The notes: a model not told the origin generated them from the sequence alone. 64,000 nucleotides of DNA from Trichoplax adhaerens (GCF_000150275.1 NW_002060943.1:2880462-2944461); one strand, 5' to 3'; shown: positions 29,671-43,930, numbered from the stretch's first letter. A program made the numbers and translations.

Positions 29671-30169
29671 TAATGTGGTGTCATCAAGACGGATGTCACT
29701 CGCAGGAGGCCATACGTAGCAATAGGTAGCATCACTTTTTGGACGGACAGACGCTTTTGGCCCCATCTCATCAAAATACTGTGCCAAACACCTCGTCATG
29801 ACGGTATTTTAGTATGGAGACGACCGATTTTAAATTGATGGATTTTTACTCAATTAAGTAATAGAACGTTGAATCTGTATCTGTTACAAAGTTCTGCTTG
29901 GAAACAGGTCGATAAGATCGTCAATGTGATTTCCATTAGTACCTGCGATTTAGAAAACAGACATGGAAGCTGCATACTAACTAGTCATTTTTCGATATTG
30001 ACGGTCTCATCCGGTCTGAAAAATCCGTCTGTCCATTCACGTCTGTCCGCGCTCGTAGGAGCCAGTCATTGTCACATGACTATCGAGTGTCATCAGTGTC
30101 AGGTCTAGTCATCACCACCGCAACAGTTTCTATTCCCCAGTCTTAAGTGGAAAATTCTCGCCAATCAAC

Positions 30170-33100
30170 ATGGCGCAGTGTGGCAAATTTTTAATTTACT
30201 TTTCCATCTTCATCATCACTTTGGCGACATTGTGCTCTTGTCAAAGCGGTAGCGTTATCTATAAAGATGGCTTGTATACTTTTTCAAAAGGAATCAATAA
30301 AAGAGCGGCTAGTTATGGTACATTTACGGACAAAATTGCAAGTAGTGGGTAAGCATAATCAAATATCCATGGTTGCCATTTGTATTCAACAAGAGCTAAA
30401 GAGTTTCTCGATGGAAAATACTGTAAAGCATACCGCTACTAAAGTAGTATACAATTGAATAATATCTTACTTTTCATTGGATGCCGGCGTTATTTCCATG
30501 TAGATTATACTTGGTCTATCCTGTAGATTTAGATGACTAGTATTAAAGTCAACTTAATTTGTAGTGTTGAGATAGATTGCATTAAATACGTTACCCATCT
30601 CGGTAGTTCCCATTTGCCACGACTGTAGTGTTCAAATGTTATAAAGCAATCGAAGGACTGTAAACATTCAATCATAGTATAGCGCACTACTACCAAGCTA
30701 AGCAACAAAATAAATAACGTATACTTGCTCAAGTGTTCCCATTGGTGCTAAATTACGATTGTCAAGCGCAGCTACTCAAGTTAGTGAAGTACTGTAGAAC
30801 AGCGAATGATAGTGACTTAATATTACTTTTCATGTTACGTCAGCCTAATAGTCATCATCTTACGTACAGATCTTCAATTATCCTACAAAACAGGAATTGC
30901 AGTTTAGTAGTCCCTACAATAAAAAAAGATTATAACGTATACTCACCTATATTACGGTAGTATTATTAAATGCTATCAAGCAGAGCTACTAAAGTACTGC
31001 AGGGATTCAGCTATACAGGACTGTGCTGTCATGACAATCATATCCGACAGCAAGTGGGAGTTACTTTTCAAATTTTACTTTTTTACATTCTGTCAGTGTC
31101 ATAATAGACATACATAACAATCTTCAAATGCCCTACGAAGCAAGAACTCAACTACAGTAGCCCCTATAATGAAATACATTATTGTGTATACTCCTCTGCA
31201 GTGTTTCTATTTCGTATTCATTGCTGTAAAGCAAAGACGTTGAAGTAATGCAGAATTCGGTCATGCTGTCATGACTACAATATCCAACTGCTAGCAAACG
31301 AAAGTTACTTTAACTTTACTCTTTATGCTCTTTTAACGCCATCATAGTTATATATAACTATCTTCAAATGTACTACAAAAATAGCAACTTCAGTACTGTA
31401 CAGCACGGCAATGATAACAGTAATCAACAGCGAACAAGAGTTACTTTTATAATGTACTTTTCAGGTTATGCCAACATCATAATAGTACTACTCAACGATC
31501 TTTAAATGTACGACAAAACAGCAACTGAAATACTATAGCACTAAAAAATACGTTATGACGTATACTTGCCTGTATTAGTCTATTTAATGCTGCACAGTAC
31601 AGCGATGAAGTAGTACAAAATTCAGTCATACTGCAATGATAACAATTTCCTACGGTATCGAGGAGTTACTTTTTAATTTTACTTGCCATGTTTTGTAAGC
31701 GCAATAGTAATACCTAACAATCTTCAAATGTCCTACAAAATACCAAATTCTTCCAGTACAGTAGTCTGCAATGAATACGTTAATGAATGAACGCGTTTAC
31801 TCGCGCAGTATTGCATATTACAATCAATCACCGTTCGTTATACGTTATTTAAGTTATATGGTCCTTGCATATTCAATTCGAGCCGAAAGCATTCATGCCT
31901 CGTTTTGCTATTTTAGAGATTATAACGTGTTGTAATCTACTTATAACATGAAATATGTTTGAGTAAAATTGAATGATAACAATACGTAATTGCTGAATGA
32001 ATGCATTTTCATATCTTTCAATACGATCTACTGCAACTGCTATACCTAGATGGACATACCTAGATGTCCATACTAATCCGCAAGACGACGACTTCATAAC
32101 AGCTTATGCTGCTGGCTATGTCGAAGGCATTTTAACCGCAAAGTATATCTATATGCATTGGAAAAATACTGTAGGTGATTATTGCAAACAAAAATCAATT
32201 TATTGTCAGAAATTGAAAAGTTTTATTATGAAAAATAATCAATGGATGGCAACACAAATCAAGCATAGGCCACATTCCATTTATTGGTACCATGTGAGTT
32301 ATAATCGGATAATATTCTTAGTATAAATAACTAATTGTTAGCATTAAGGACGAGTTGGATTTGTTCTTACAGTCCAACTATAGCAATGGTATTCGCTATT
32401 ATATTGCATCACCGTAATTCAAAATAAAATTCTCTACTATACTGTCTAGTTAAATAGTTGTATGTTTTGGTATCGTAGATCAACCTAACGCTTATACAAC
32501 AAAAAGGTTTGCGAGATGGATATCATAAAGCCATGCCTCATAAACCGATTGACGAATTTTCATTCTTGTAAGTAGACCAGACTCTTTTTATGTCAATCCT
32601 TTGTAGAGAGTTCGCTAATATGACAGTCAAACAAAAATAGAATTAAGGACGTAGCGTCAGATTAAAAATGATACGGAAAATATTTGATACGTTTTCAGAT
32701 TAATTGAACTTAGCGGAGATCTGGAATCGCTAGAAACTGCACTAAAGGATGAAGATACTCATCATGTACTTGGTAGTGGATCGTGTTCGGCCTTCATAAA
32801 AGTCCTACCCGACAACAGAGATTTATACTTTGCACATGATACATGGACTGGCTACCAAACCATGCTTAGAATATATAAATATTACGAGCTCAACTTCAGT
32901 ATGCTGCCAAAAACCAATGGTAACTTGCAATATTAGCAATAAACTAAATTTAGTATGTGAGCGCTAAGCGATCAATGTGATTTTGCGTTTTAGTTACTGT
33001 TCCTGGAACGCGAATTTCTTTCTCATCATATCCTGGCACAATTTTAAGCGGGGACGATTACTACCTTATTGGTTCTGGTTTGGTAGGTCTTTACCTCTAT

Positions 33101-34748
33101 TGTATACCCAATTCATTGAAGTTACTTTTACAATGTCACATATTGTGTCTATTTAGCATATGTGCTTAGCTGTATCGGATGTAGTACTTTATTCACAAAT
33201 TAGACTGTATATACTACTTTCGAATAAATTGCTTATCTATCTTGATAGGCAACTATGGAAACTACGAACGGAAATAGCAACGAAAAACTTTGGAAATACG
33301 TTACACCTTCGTCAGTACTAGAATGGATTCGAACAATTATTGCGAATCGTTTAACAAGCTCTGGAAATGATTGGGTGAAAATCTTTAGTAAATACAACAG
33401 TGGAACGTAAGATCATTAGAATAAATTTTCATAGACACATTTGCTCATTTATTACCAAAGCCTAGAAATATCACTGTCAGCTATCATTAATTAGATCTTT
33501 TCTCTATTTTGCAGGTACAATAATCAGGTAAAGATTTTCAAACTAATGAAGATAATAATATAATTTTAGATAGAAGATTTAGCCATTTTAGATGCGTCAA
33601 AACTGACAAAGGTTCTCTAAATAGAGTTGCATCAAAACTGTGACGACTGTTGACGTATTTTTAAAATATTCACTAATAGCAATTAATAAGTTATAGAGAG
33701 AGTACATGTACTATCCTAGAATTGAGCGAATGATTCGATCTAATTTATCGCTTTTGTAACTATATTTGGAGATGCTTCTGCTAATGGCTTCTGTTTCAAA
33801 AATTTAAATTTAGTGGATGATACTCGACTATAAATTATTTGCTCCGAAGCGTCCTTTAAATCCTAACACCTTATGGGTTTTAGAACAGATACCGTGAGTT
33901 GCTACTTACAAAGTAATCGCTATGATTGAAATGCTCATTTGGTTGTGATATCTCATCAAATAATTATTATTCTTTCTTCCATTCAAATATACGAATAAAA
34001 TAGCGGTAAAATAGAATCCGCTGATGTCACGAATGTTTTAAAGAAACAAGGTTATTGGGCCAGTTACAACGTACCGTAAGTATGACAAATGTAATTAGGC
34101 ATGAAAGCATTATTATAGCTTTAGTAACTTTTCTCTTAATGTGCGTAGATATTTTTCAAGCATTTTCAACATGAGCGGTAACCAAGAACAAGCAAAGAAA
34201 TACGGTAACTGGTTTACACATGACAAGTGTCCTCGTGCGTTAATTTTTAAGCGAGATCAGCACAAAGTTAATTCTATGGAATCTTTAATGAAGCTAATGA
34301 GGTAAATTAGTAAATTGTAGAACTTCTATAAAATTTCGCTTTTTATTGTCTAGATGAAGGTCAAAGGTTACCCGTACTTAGATTAGCTATCGTCATTAAA
34401 GCTATGCTTTTTTATAGATACAACGATTTCAAACATGATCCATTATCTAGATGTAACTGTACTCCTCCATATAGTGCAGAAAATGCCATTTCAGCCCGAT
34501 CAGATCTTAATCCAGCTGATGGAAAGTATAATATTGGAGCTCTAGGTCATCGTTGCCATGGAGGCACCGACAGTAAATCTACCAATTATACCATGTTTCA
34601 TTCAGGACTAAAGAGTTATGCCATTGCTGGGCCGACACATGAGCAGCAACCTCCATTCAGATGGAGTACGGCAAAATTTAATATGACCAAGCCCCTTGGA
34701 CATCCAGATCTGTTTAATTTTACTCGTCAGTTAGTATCGTGGGATTAA
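30170..34748 (+). CDS. Phospholipase B-like protein (LAMA-like), 11 exons
   Basis: Predicted lysosomal or secreted phospholipase B-like (PLBD1/PLBD2) amidase of the N-terminal-nucleophile hydrolase fold, 542 aa, the usual family length. Exons: 30170-30348, 32050-32293, 32479-32567, 32699-32919, 32994-33082, 33249-33406, 33515-33527, 33814-33893, 34004-34075, 34149-34301, 34418-34748. All introns are GT..AG and every junction keeps frame. Signal peptide ~6-25. Family hallmarks in order: ASYGTF near the N-terminus, AAGYVEGILTA, YC..K...F, LSGDLE, LGSGSCSA with Cys200 the expected nucleophile after autocleavage, FAHDTW, PGTILSGDD, METTNGN, the TYNNQ micro-exon (13 nt), YWASYNVP, RYNDF.HDPL, ENAISARSDLNP, and terminal VSWD. 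Intron 1 is by far the longest and carries a tandem repeat. Whether it is the PLBD1 or PLBD2 orthologue I cannot tell. Confidence 0.95.
30730..31790 (+). repeat. Diverged tandem repeat in PLBD intron 1
   Basis: Five diverged copies of a ~220-250 base unit. The anchor TCTTCAAATG followed by CCTACAAAA occurs at 30871, 31121, 31361, 31499 and 31721, so spacings are 250, 240, 138 and 222 and the fourth unit is shortened. Other shared blocks are GAGTTACTTTT and CATGATAACA-like motifs. The array fills about 60% of the 1.7-kb intron. Confidence 0.8.
33515..33527 (+). other. 13-nt micro-exon of the PLBD gene
   Basis: TTTTGCAG precedes and GTAAAG follows a 13-base exon that completes a threonine codon and adds YNNQ. 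This restores the family block between the SGT motif and the following WM. The phases (2 in, 0 out) fit both neighbours exactly. Confidence 0.85.
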
Positions 34749-35047
34749 TTTTCAAATACTAAAGATCATGACTTAGTTGCAAGACAATGCCATTATGGCA
34801 ACAGTGTTAATTGTATTGATAGAAACCTTGTATGAACAACTTCAATTTGCTATGATTCAAGATAATGATCCATATTTAATAGTGCATCAAAATTCAAAAT
34901 TATTTTAATCGAAGAATTATGACGCTATTTTATTGTTAGATACTGACTGATATTACTGGTAAAGTTTTTGTGTTTTTAAGATCTATCTATATTGAATTTA
35001 TTATTGTAATATAACTTGTAATCTGTAGGTATATTTTGATTGCATGA

Positions 35048-35053
35048 AATAAA
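35048..35053 (+). terminator. Polyadenylation signal of the PLBD gene
   Basis: AATAAA 300 bases after the stop codon. Confidence 0.5.
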
Positions 35054-38000
35054 ATTGATTATCTTTACAGCCTTACATTTTATGTAAATATTAGTATAGA
35101 AAACATAAAAAAGTACAGTATCTGCACTTGTAGGAACAGCACAGTAATAGATTATACTCGTTTAATATCTAACCAATACAGAGTTTGGCATACGAATACG
35201 ACATGATCTTATCACAACCCAGTTCATGGCATGGACCTGAAGAAATACTAGCTAGTTATTAATTGTTACAGCGTCATAGAACTACTCTTCCAAATTATTT
35301 GTACGAACTATTCTCAAGTTTTTGCTGTGTAAATGTACGACGGTCTATTGAATAATTTTTTGAAGCATTTTTCTATTCGAAAAGTAGTTAAGACCTCAAT
35401 ACTTCAGGCTTTAAAATTCAATTTCAACTACTTTAACCTTTCAACGTCAACTAATATGTCACCAGACTTCATATCAATTTATTTTATTTTATTTTAGTAC
35501 AAAGCAAGTTTTATACACAGTAGGTACAAGTCAAGCAATAATTCTTATTAGCAGACTCAATTTATAACAAGTAATGCATTTTATGTGCCATAACTGAATT
35601 ATACTCATATAGTACTATTTACCACCATCGATAATTAATAAGATATATGAAGCAGTCTAGGAACAATACGTCAGTCTCCGACTAAGTTTCCGCGTAAACG
35701 ATGTAGTAAATCAGATATAATTACCCTATTAATATAACTACAATTACGGACACCGATATCTTGTAACTAATGCTAAACTGTCTAGTAACAGCATCTTTGT
35801 TAAGACTACAAAAACACACAATTTACACTAAGATAATAGCAATCTCAAAATTACACTATAAGCAATTAATCTCACTATCATATCTAAATATACTGTATTT
35901 ACATCCTAACAGGTAACGTTTCAGGAGCTAGTGTTTGATTTTTACCTATAACAACCAAACATATAGAAAAATAGATGAGAAAGCATAAACAAACATTTCC
36001 CTATAAACAGCTGAATAAAATACGAGCAGTCCAATGTGATAAATCTTAGGAGCAACACGAATGCCACCAATATTTTAAAGCTCTCAGGGACTCTTACCAT
36101 CACTACTATGCATGCTTATCGGTAATATTAACAATTTGAAGTTACATATTTTGTATGTGATACTTTTCCCTTCGATTGAATAAGTGTAAGTGCAACTACC
36201 TCAGAGTTAAATATGCACTTGCAAGCGTAGCATAAATGATCACTGGTCGATTCTAAGATAATATCATTGATATAAGAACATGACTAAAATCATTCTTATT
36301 CCGTGTTTGTAAATTACCCGCTCAAATAGACAGGAACATAATTTGCACAAAGCAGTACTGTACATTAAATGAAAATTCACAGGTAGATCATCTTAATATA
36401 GCAGGCTGCAATAGCGCTTTGCGTTGGAGCGCAAGTTCATTGATTATGCCTAGCTATACAATTCAGCTAACTGAAATGACGCACATGGAAGCACTGCCGG
36501 ATAAGATCTTCAACATGGACGCAACTATAGAACAAAAAAGTCCTGTATCGCTACGACAGATACCAGAATAACCATCCCATAATTGTCACTATTTTAGAAG
36601 CTTCCAGCCAGTTGCGATATTGTTTCTAAACAGAACTTGGCAAAATTTCCTATGCAGTAATCGATATTTGCCATTAATGATTATTATGGTGTCTATTTTG
36701 AATAATGTTGCAGATGAAACGTGATTACTTTTCCTTTTAAAACTAGATGAATACTTTGACCAGTACGGTAGATTGAAATCCCTACCATAATTCCGTACCT
36801 TTCTTCTTCATATCTTTCTGTGGCATGTAGAGCACATAGGTTCAATTTTTAGTCCATAGATTGGATTAAAGTGTTGTAAAATTAATTGGCGTAGATTAAC
36901 GGAACAAAAATTGTTCCATATTTCAGTACATCTTTGACTGTCTCAAAATTTAATATTCGCTCAATGAACCTACAGTAGTAGTAGGAGACTATTACATGGT
37001 CATTAAAACCCCCCAAAATAGAGGATATAATGCGATAACCAGCTTGGAGGCCATGTAGCAATATAATCCAGTTAGAAATCCGCTACTATATCAGGTACCA
37101 TAATATCCCCTAGTTTTGGGGTAAATACGCGTATTCAGCTTTCTATTCTGAGACCAAGCTTTATTGAAGAAAAAATGTCGACATTGTCCAATGTCGTCGC
37201 AAGATAGCAATAGGAAAATAATTCGTGATATGGATAAGGGATATTAACAATTAGGCGATTAAACCACCCACCATTAATATTCACCTCAATTTGGTACATT
37301 CCAATTGTTGCGCGAATACTGTCAGCTGTCAGCTTGCAGCCAATTTCCTTCAAAAATTTGATAGGTCGTACTTGATTAGGGCATTTTCTAAGGCACCTCC
37401 AGTAAGTCTATAGTGCTATTAGCCGAAGAAATACATCACATTATGATACTACTAAATGGGAAATTGAAATAAATGGTAAGAACATACCTACATTTTACAT
37501 GTGAAAAAATGAATTAAAATCATGTGAAGTTCAGGCGATAAATACCCAAATTTTTCGTTATAAAGAGTGGATCATGAATTTTATAAACTCTTAGGTTGGG
37601 TTTATTCGGGATCTGAAGTATACTTCGCCTGCAGTATTGGAATCTTATGCTAGCTATTCTTTCTGTAGAAATATTTGCTGTGCAGCCATGGTTATTAATG
37701 GTATCCAACGATGAAACTTCCTTTCTTTAGCCTAATTTTAACATATATAAAATGGATCTGTTGTTATTCAATTTTTTAACTAATTTATTCAAAGATCACA
37801 GCCGGTAGTACCCAATCTTTATGATTACTTTAATTATACTGCAAAATTAATAATTAAGCTTAAATTTAGCATCAAGCAATTATTACAAAACTTGTCGGCA
37901 ATGCAGGCAATGATTAATGAATGGACTACTATACATGAGTACATATTTAATGCCACTAAAGCATACCTAGCTTAGTAACAGTAAATCAGGTATTACACGT

Positions 38001-41000
38001 AACCACCTTAATATTCTATTCGACAATTGAAAATATACAGATTGACTCAGATAATACAACAAATACCTTAAGATGGTAGGAGTTAGCACTGGTATTTCGC
38101 ATATCGACGTTTTATAGAATTATTCTTGATTTATAATTGAATATTCTACCATTTTCTTGTCTTTGATTAAAGTATTCGTTGCTTGTTGGTCTTTAAGGAT
38201 AGAGGCTACGTAAACTCCATTCCTATTTGAATCTCATCGCAAGGATAGGGTGATGATTTGAAGCCATCTTCATCTTGCAGAATTTTGTATTCCATTTTGA
38301 GCTCGTAAGGAATAAGTTATAGGAAGATACCGATGAACTAAATAGGTTTATCTAAGCAGGAAATATTTTCTATACAGATTGAACTAATTTGCTACAATCT
38401 AAAAATTCGGCCACGACTTTGTCAAAAGCAAATATGAAATGTAAATCCGATTAATCGATGACAGTCTATTGCTGGCAATCGCTGATGTAAATGTATTCAT
38501 AGATGATTACAGTACATAGTTCAATTTTTATGTTAAGTTCAACTGTAATCATGGCTATGAACGCCATGCATATGATAAATAAACGATTCAAATGAGATAA
38601 TACTGTAGTATATGTTTCAATGTAGAATTAAAATAAGAATTGCAAAACAGACTTTATAAAATAGTCCCTAACACGTTTACACAGTATTAAAATCAAAGGG
38701 ATAGGTAATTTGTTTATGTTGTATTGAAACTGACTAAAAGTCAACTTTAATAGTAAAAGTTTTAGGTAATCTAGATAAAGTATAGCATTTTAACTGTAAT
38801 AACTTAATAGATCGCAGCGTTAAATGCTGTTCCTATTGCTTAGGTGCATTAGGAATAGCAGGTTACTTTAAGCAATGCATATTCATTAAAAATAAATCTC
38901 ATTAATATAAGAATATATCGTATTCTATAGCAACGAGATAATAACAGCTACCACAAAGCATTTAAGTCTTATGAATTAATTCTAATACTTTAACATTCTT
39001 TTCTGATATCTTGAGTCATCGGTATTCTTTTCATTTATATTGAACTTGTATTCTTAAGTTACTTCTAATAATTAAATAACTATCGAACTATTACTTTCGT
39101 GAAATGCCAGTAAAACGGAATGATAATATTGGTGGGGAGGATATATAATTTGGAGCCGGCAGTGAAAATGGATATCATCATGATATACTGACTTGAATTA
39201 TGTCGAATAACCCGTCATGTTAGCCATAAGTATGTAGCACCAGTAAACAGAAGCATATCCAGTCTGTTTAACTATACATGCTTATTGCAGTAGATGTATA
39301 AATCCAATGGGTAACGTTTATACATACTGTACTATTTTTAATGTAGAACACTACCTTCACTTACAGTGTAAGGCGTTTTTATCGCCATATCATAATTTAC
39401 TACGTATAATCTTATGAATTTATAGACTTTTCGTTACGTAAACTGTAGCTAAGCCGTTGGAAAACTATTATCAACTATTTCGTTAATCGCATTTAGCATA
39501 CGCTATAACTATAATTTACCCTATAATTATTGCCGTTATCAGTATAAGAGGATAATTGGCATTAATGTAATCGTAACAAAACGAATCATTAGAGCTAAAA
39601 ATATGTCAGAAATACCTGGTCACTATGTTCAGGCTTCAGAGCTCAAATTTATTTAGAAATCAAATAAGTGCTGTTGGTAGTTTGCAGACTTCATTATTCG
39701 ATTAGTATCTAAGAACGGATACTTTCGGTTTACAGTTAGTCGTAACGCAGCAAATTCGAATCTGTTACCGTGCAAAAGCTACCGTACTGAAAAGTTCAAG
39801 AAAATCAAGTATCGTCATTTACTATTTGGAAACTTAAATGGATTGAGTAAATATTACGATCGAACTGATATTGACAAGACTACTGGTCAAAATTAAATAC
39901 AAATTAATAATAATAGCCGACAATATTACATGTACGAAGTATTTAACTCTTATAGAGAGCCTGAAATGCTAAATTTTCGATAAATCTTCAAACTCGATAA
40001 TTGTGCTTCAGTGAGTTATGAAAATAGAACTACAAATATTTTCTTTGCATCTATCCATAAATTAGTTTACATTAGATTAATTGATTACTTCTAAAATTTT
40101 AGCCATTAAACTTAACTTAAACTGCATTTTCTATATCTTTACCTGAAATTATTCGAAGTGTCGCAGTATTCTGACCGAGATTTATACCATTGATGCATGA
40201 ATTATTAACTGAAAATGATCTGAGTTTGTCAGTATTTATAGTATTGGCTAGACGCTTCAACAATCAAGTTACTGTACGGAAAAAGAGTGGATTATTCTGA
40301 GTTATTGACATGTGGCATTTTAACAATGTCGAGGGCTAAGATTCTATAGTAACTATTGCGGAAACTATTTAATTAGACAATTTACCAAGCATAAACACGT
40401 CTCTTAATCCAGTCACAAAAAGTTACCTTTAGGAAACATGCTAAAAATTTTCAGAGCACTTCCATCCGTCGCTGATTACAGCCAAATGGCTAATTTACCG
40501 AAACAATTAAAAAGCGAAGAACGTCTAGACGTATAGATTTATTAAGAATTTCCTTCAGGCTCCAAATTATTCTATTCATCTCAGTTTTATAATCAGATGG
40601 TAACTATTAAGTACTCCCATCATTTCGTTAGTAAATAATTGTAGGTAGCTCGATAAATTTTAGCGACTACAAAAAGAATTGATAGACTAAAATTATTATA
40701 ATCTCTTAACATCCATGTCCAATAAATTTTAATCAGAGATCTAGAAGACGCCTTGCAACTATTTTATTATATCATAGCTGAGATTCTACGTAGACTCTTA
40801 AATAGTTGTTCCATTACAGCTACCTGTGCTAATAAGATCGTGAATGATAGCTACTTTAGAACTTACAGTTGGTATCTATTCCGTATATTAAACCATAAAA
40901 ATGGTGTCTTGTGTAGTAGCTCTTTATGGCTGATTTTACCAATGGAAATTATTATGCCAATTTATGATTTCAGCTAAACTAGCATTAAATAATTTAAGTA

Positions 41001-42239
41001 ACAGCATGATTATTAAATTTCATTTTTCAGCCAGAAATAATAAACTATATGCTGTAAGATTAAAAAATACAAACACTCTAGATATGATTTTGACATAGAA
41101 ATGCTCATTGGAATATTATTAGTTCTAAAACGAAGAAATTACAGTCCTAGCAGTCATGTCCTTTAATTAAATGATTGAATTCTTGAAGCTACGATAAACA
41201 AAAACAAAACATATTTGATAAAAATGATTGAACTATTCGTTGTCATCTTAAATTTTGTAGAATAAAAGTTTCTCCCAAAAGCAACAAGAATGCAGTTAAC
41301 TTCTAGTAAAGTGAAATACCTAGTTAATTATTCGAAATTTAATCATCGGAAATTGAGAGAATAAAAAAGATATTGTGCTTACTACCAGCAAAATATTAAA
41401 ACATTTCATTAGTACTTTCCTAGGTATTATTCGTATATTGAAGATATAATAATTATATTGCATCCATTATAAGGTCCTATACCTAGCCCAAAATTTAAGG
41501 CGATATATTGGATCAATATGCATTCATTTTTTACCATTCTGAGAGTATGAAAAAGATATCACTCCTATCCTTAAGTCAAAATTCAAGAATGATTTAATGC
41601 CGCGCTAGTTAATTTCTATAACTATGCAAATATTTAGCATCTATTGCAAAATTAATTATCTAGCGAAATGTCCAGATAGTAAGAATGGTACGTATTGATT
41701 TAACAGTTTATTATTGTTGAAGAAATAAAGAATACAGCACGATATTTAACTGGTTTAACTTCAGTTAAACTTAAGAAGATTTTAAGGGTTGTATTAGTCC
41801 TTTAGATAATAGTTAATTGCTGTAATTATGTGTAACAGTCTGCAAGCTGGAATGTATTCGTACTTTCAAATATTTAAGCACATAGTGCACGCTTATAAAC
41901 ATTTCTACATATACACTTATATAAATGATATTAACACATTATTTATCAGCTCATAGAATTAGTACTTTCAAATACAAAATTAAAAAAGCATTTATCATAC
42001 AAAATAATAATCGAGAAGTGATATAACATTGTATGACATCATTCATGTTGTTCAGAAATTGTATCACTCTTTGAACTTACATCAATTCGATATGGTTAAA
42101 TAATTAACTACGGGTTAAAGAGACATTTACGGACATGTATTGATTCAATATATTTCTTTACCATTAAATATATATTGAGTTATTCTGATATTTGTAAGTT
42201 TAATAACTCTGGGGCTGATTAGAACAATTATTAAAAACT
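35054..42239. other. Long gene-poor stretch
   Basis: No recognisable gene. Two minus-strand open stretches (37353-37135 and 37708-37520) and a short minus-strand frame near 38300-38210 have mixed, protein-like composition and could be exons of an unrecognised minus-strand gene, but I could not join them through convincing splice sites. Confidence 0.3.
38825..38860. repeat. Hairpin, 15-bp stem and 6-base loop
   Basis: Bases 38825-38839 pair with 38846-38860 at 13 of 15 positions around TTAGGT. It is an isolated hairpin in non-coding DNA and too short for a confident RNA-gene call. Confidence 0.6.
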
Positions 42240-42740
42240 ACTCGAAATAAGCTAATAGTTTGTTAACAATATGCATCTTTAGTAGTAAACTAATAAGATC
42301 CTTTAATATCTTGATATATGAGCCATCCATTTTCATAATATAATGACCATTCCTCAGTTAAAGAATTTTTATCGTTAAAGCTATAACAAAATGTGTCAAT
42401 AATGGGGAAAAATCTTTTAGTTATTTTAGTAACATATATCTGTAGCGATAAGCTAATGATGTCCTAGATATTTTAACACATGAAGTCATCCACCTTTATA
42501 ATATTGATGAAACCACTTTCATTTAATAGCTGAATTCATTGAAGCTGTAACAAAATATGGCAACAATAGAGAAAAGTTAACAGTTACGTTAGTAGAATAC
42601 ATCTGCAGCAATAAGCTAATGAGATCCTTTGATATTTGATACATAAAGGCATCGAATTCCATAATATTAATGACATCTCCTTCATTTAAAAATTGATTTC
42701 TTTAAATTATGACAAAAGTACATCAATAATGGCAAAGGTG
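42240..42740 (+). repeat. Three 163-bp tandem repeat units
   Basis: TAAT(A/G)AGATCC-like anchors lie at 42291, 42454 and 42617, exactly 163 bases apart twice. Each unit continues with a CCAT..TTCATAATAT.ATGAC block, a CATTTAA block, and an ACAAAAT.TG.CAATAATGG block. The copies are clearly diverged, so the array is not recent. Confidence 0.85.
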
Positions 42741-43639
42741 AAACCGTCTGATAAATAAAATATTACTTACATACAATAAGTTTGATTTCGAATAATTTAT
42801 AAAGCAGTATTTACTGACCGAACCAGAAATTGAAATAAGCAATAGCGTCAAAGTAAAGTTCAGCTTTATTACAATAATTATAGCTAAGAAAACAAGTAGA
42901 TAGTTGATCCTTTCTTTATTAGTGAATAGATGACCTGTTAGATAAACGTTTAAACGGAGTAAAATAGCAGATTCTAATATCTAGAAACAACGTTATTAAC
43001 GTATTATTCAGCCTAGATTCATTTACTGCAATTAATACCATCAATTTGTAAGCTTTCTTATCTGTTAAATACAAATTGGCATCGCCTACATGAAGATATA
43101 ATGTTTTCATTATGTCGGTAAACAATAATTTCAATCTTAAGGCTATTGCATATAGTAATTATGTAATGATGAATATCGAACTTTAGACTCATCATTTATA
43201 TTGCACTTAAGAAATTTAATCGCTAAATTTGGATACCAATAATTACAGGAATTTATTGAATAAATAATATTTCAATACATTAGAATAGATAGACGATAAA
43301 AGGTGTCCTAAACAAATTAATATGCTGAGTGCTAGAATAAATATTTATTTTGAGAGCACCCTTGCGAGATAGATTCATACTGTTATATGTATAACCTAGG
43401 TGCTAGTAGGCTGTATTTGTATGTATTAAATACATTAATTAAGTGTCATTCTAAACACTCTGCCTATGACTCATTCCAATTTGAACAGAAGAAATTCTTT
43501 AAAACTTTAATATAAATGGGTTCGAATGAATAGCTGTTAAAAATTATTTAAGCAAAAATTCAATATTTTAATTCAAGGCTGTTATAGTTATTATATTCAA
43601 AAAACTGATAAAAACAAGAAAATGCTATAGAGTTACGTC

Positions 43640-43930
43640 ATTGGCGCCATATTATATTTGGTTATTAAGATAATTGTTATTGAAAAATAGTATCTGAATA
43701 ATCACTTCATTTATGATTACAGAAATAGTTTTATAGAATTTCAATTTTAGTATACAGTGCAATGAAAAGGCGAAGGTCGAAGAAATAGTTACTAAGCTAC
43801 CATTGCAAAATGGCATCTAAATAACCAGTTTATTTATGGTTAAATATACATAATTTTATATCATTTCAATTTTAATGCACAGTGCTATGAAAAGGAAATA
43901 GTTAAACAAATAGCTACTGTTCTATCATGT
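43640..43930 (+). repeat. Two-copy tandem duplication (~125 bp)
   Basis: TTTCAATTTTAGTATACAGTG at 43739-43759 corresponds to a similar stretch about 125 bases on, near 43864. Flanking blocks GCATCTAAATAA..CA.TTTATTTATG and ATGAAAAGG are also shared. Confidence 0.7.

Noticed and set aside
34404-34748. Independent 114-aa gene
   Set aside because: It is the last exon (34418-34748) of the phospholipase B-like gene, joined in phase 2 to the preceding exon.
38825-38860. MicroRNA precursor
   Set aside because: The stem is only 15 bp, with mismatches and no extended lower stem.
42919-43134. 71-codon minus frame
   Set aside because: AT-biased composition, no signal peptide or domain, and no splice-linked neighbours.
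43500-43520. tRNA T-loop-like GGTTCGAATGA
   Set aside because: No matching acceptor stem, D-arm or anticodon arm around it.
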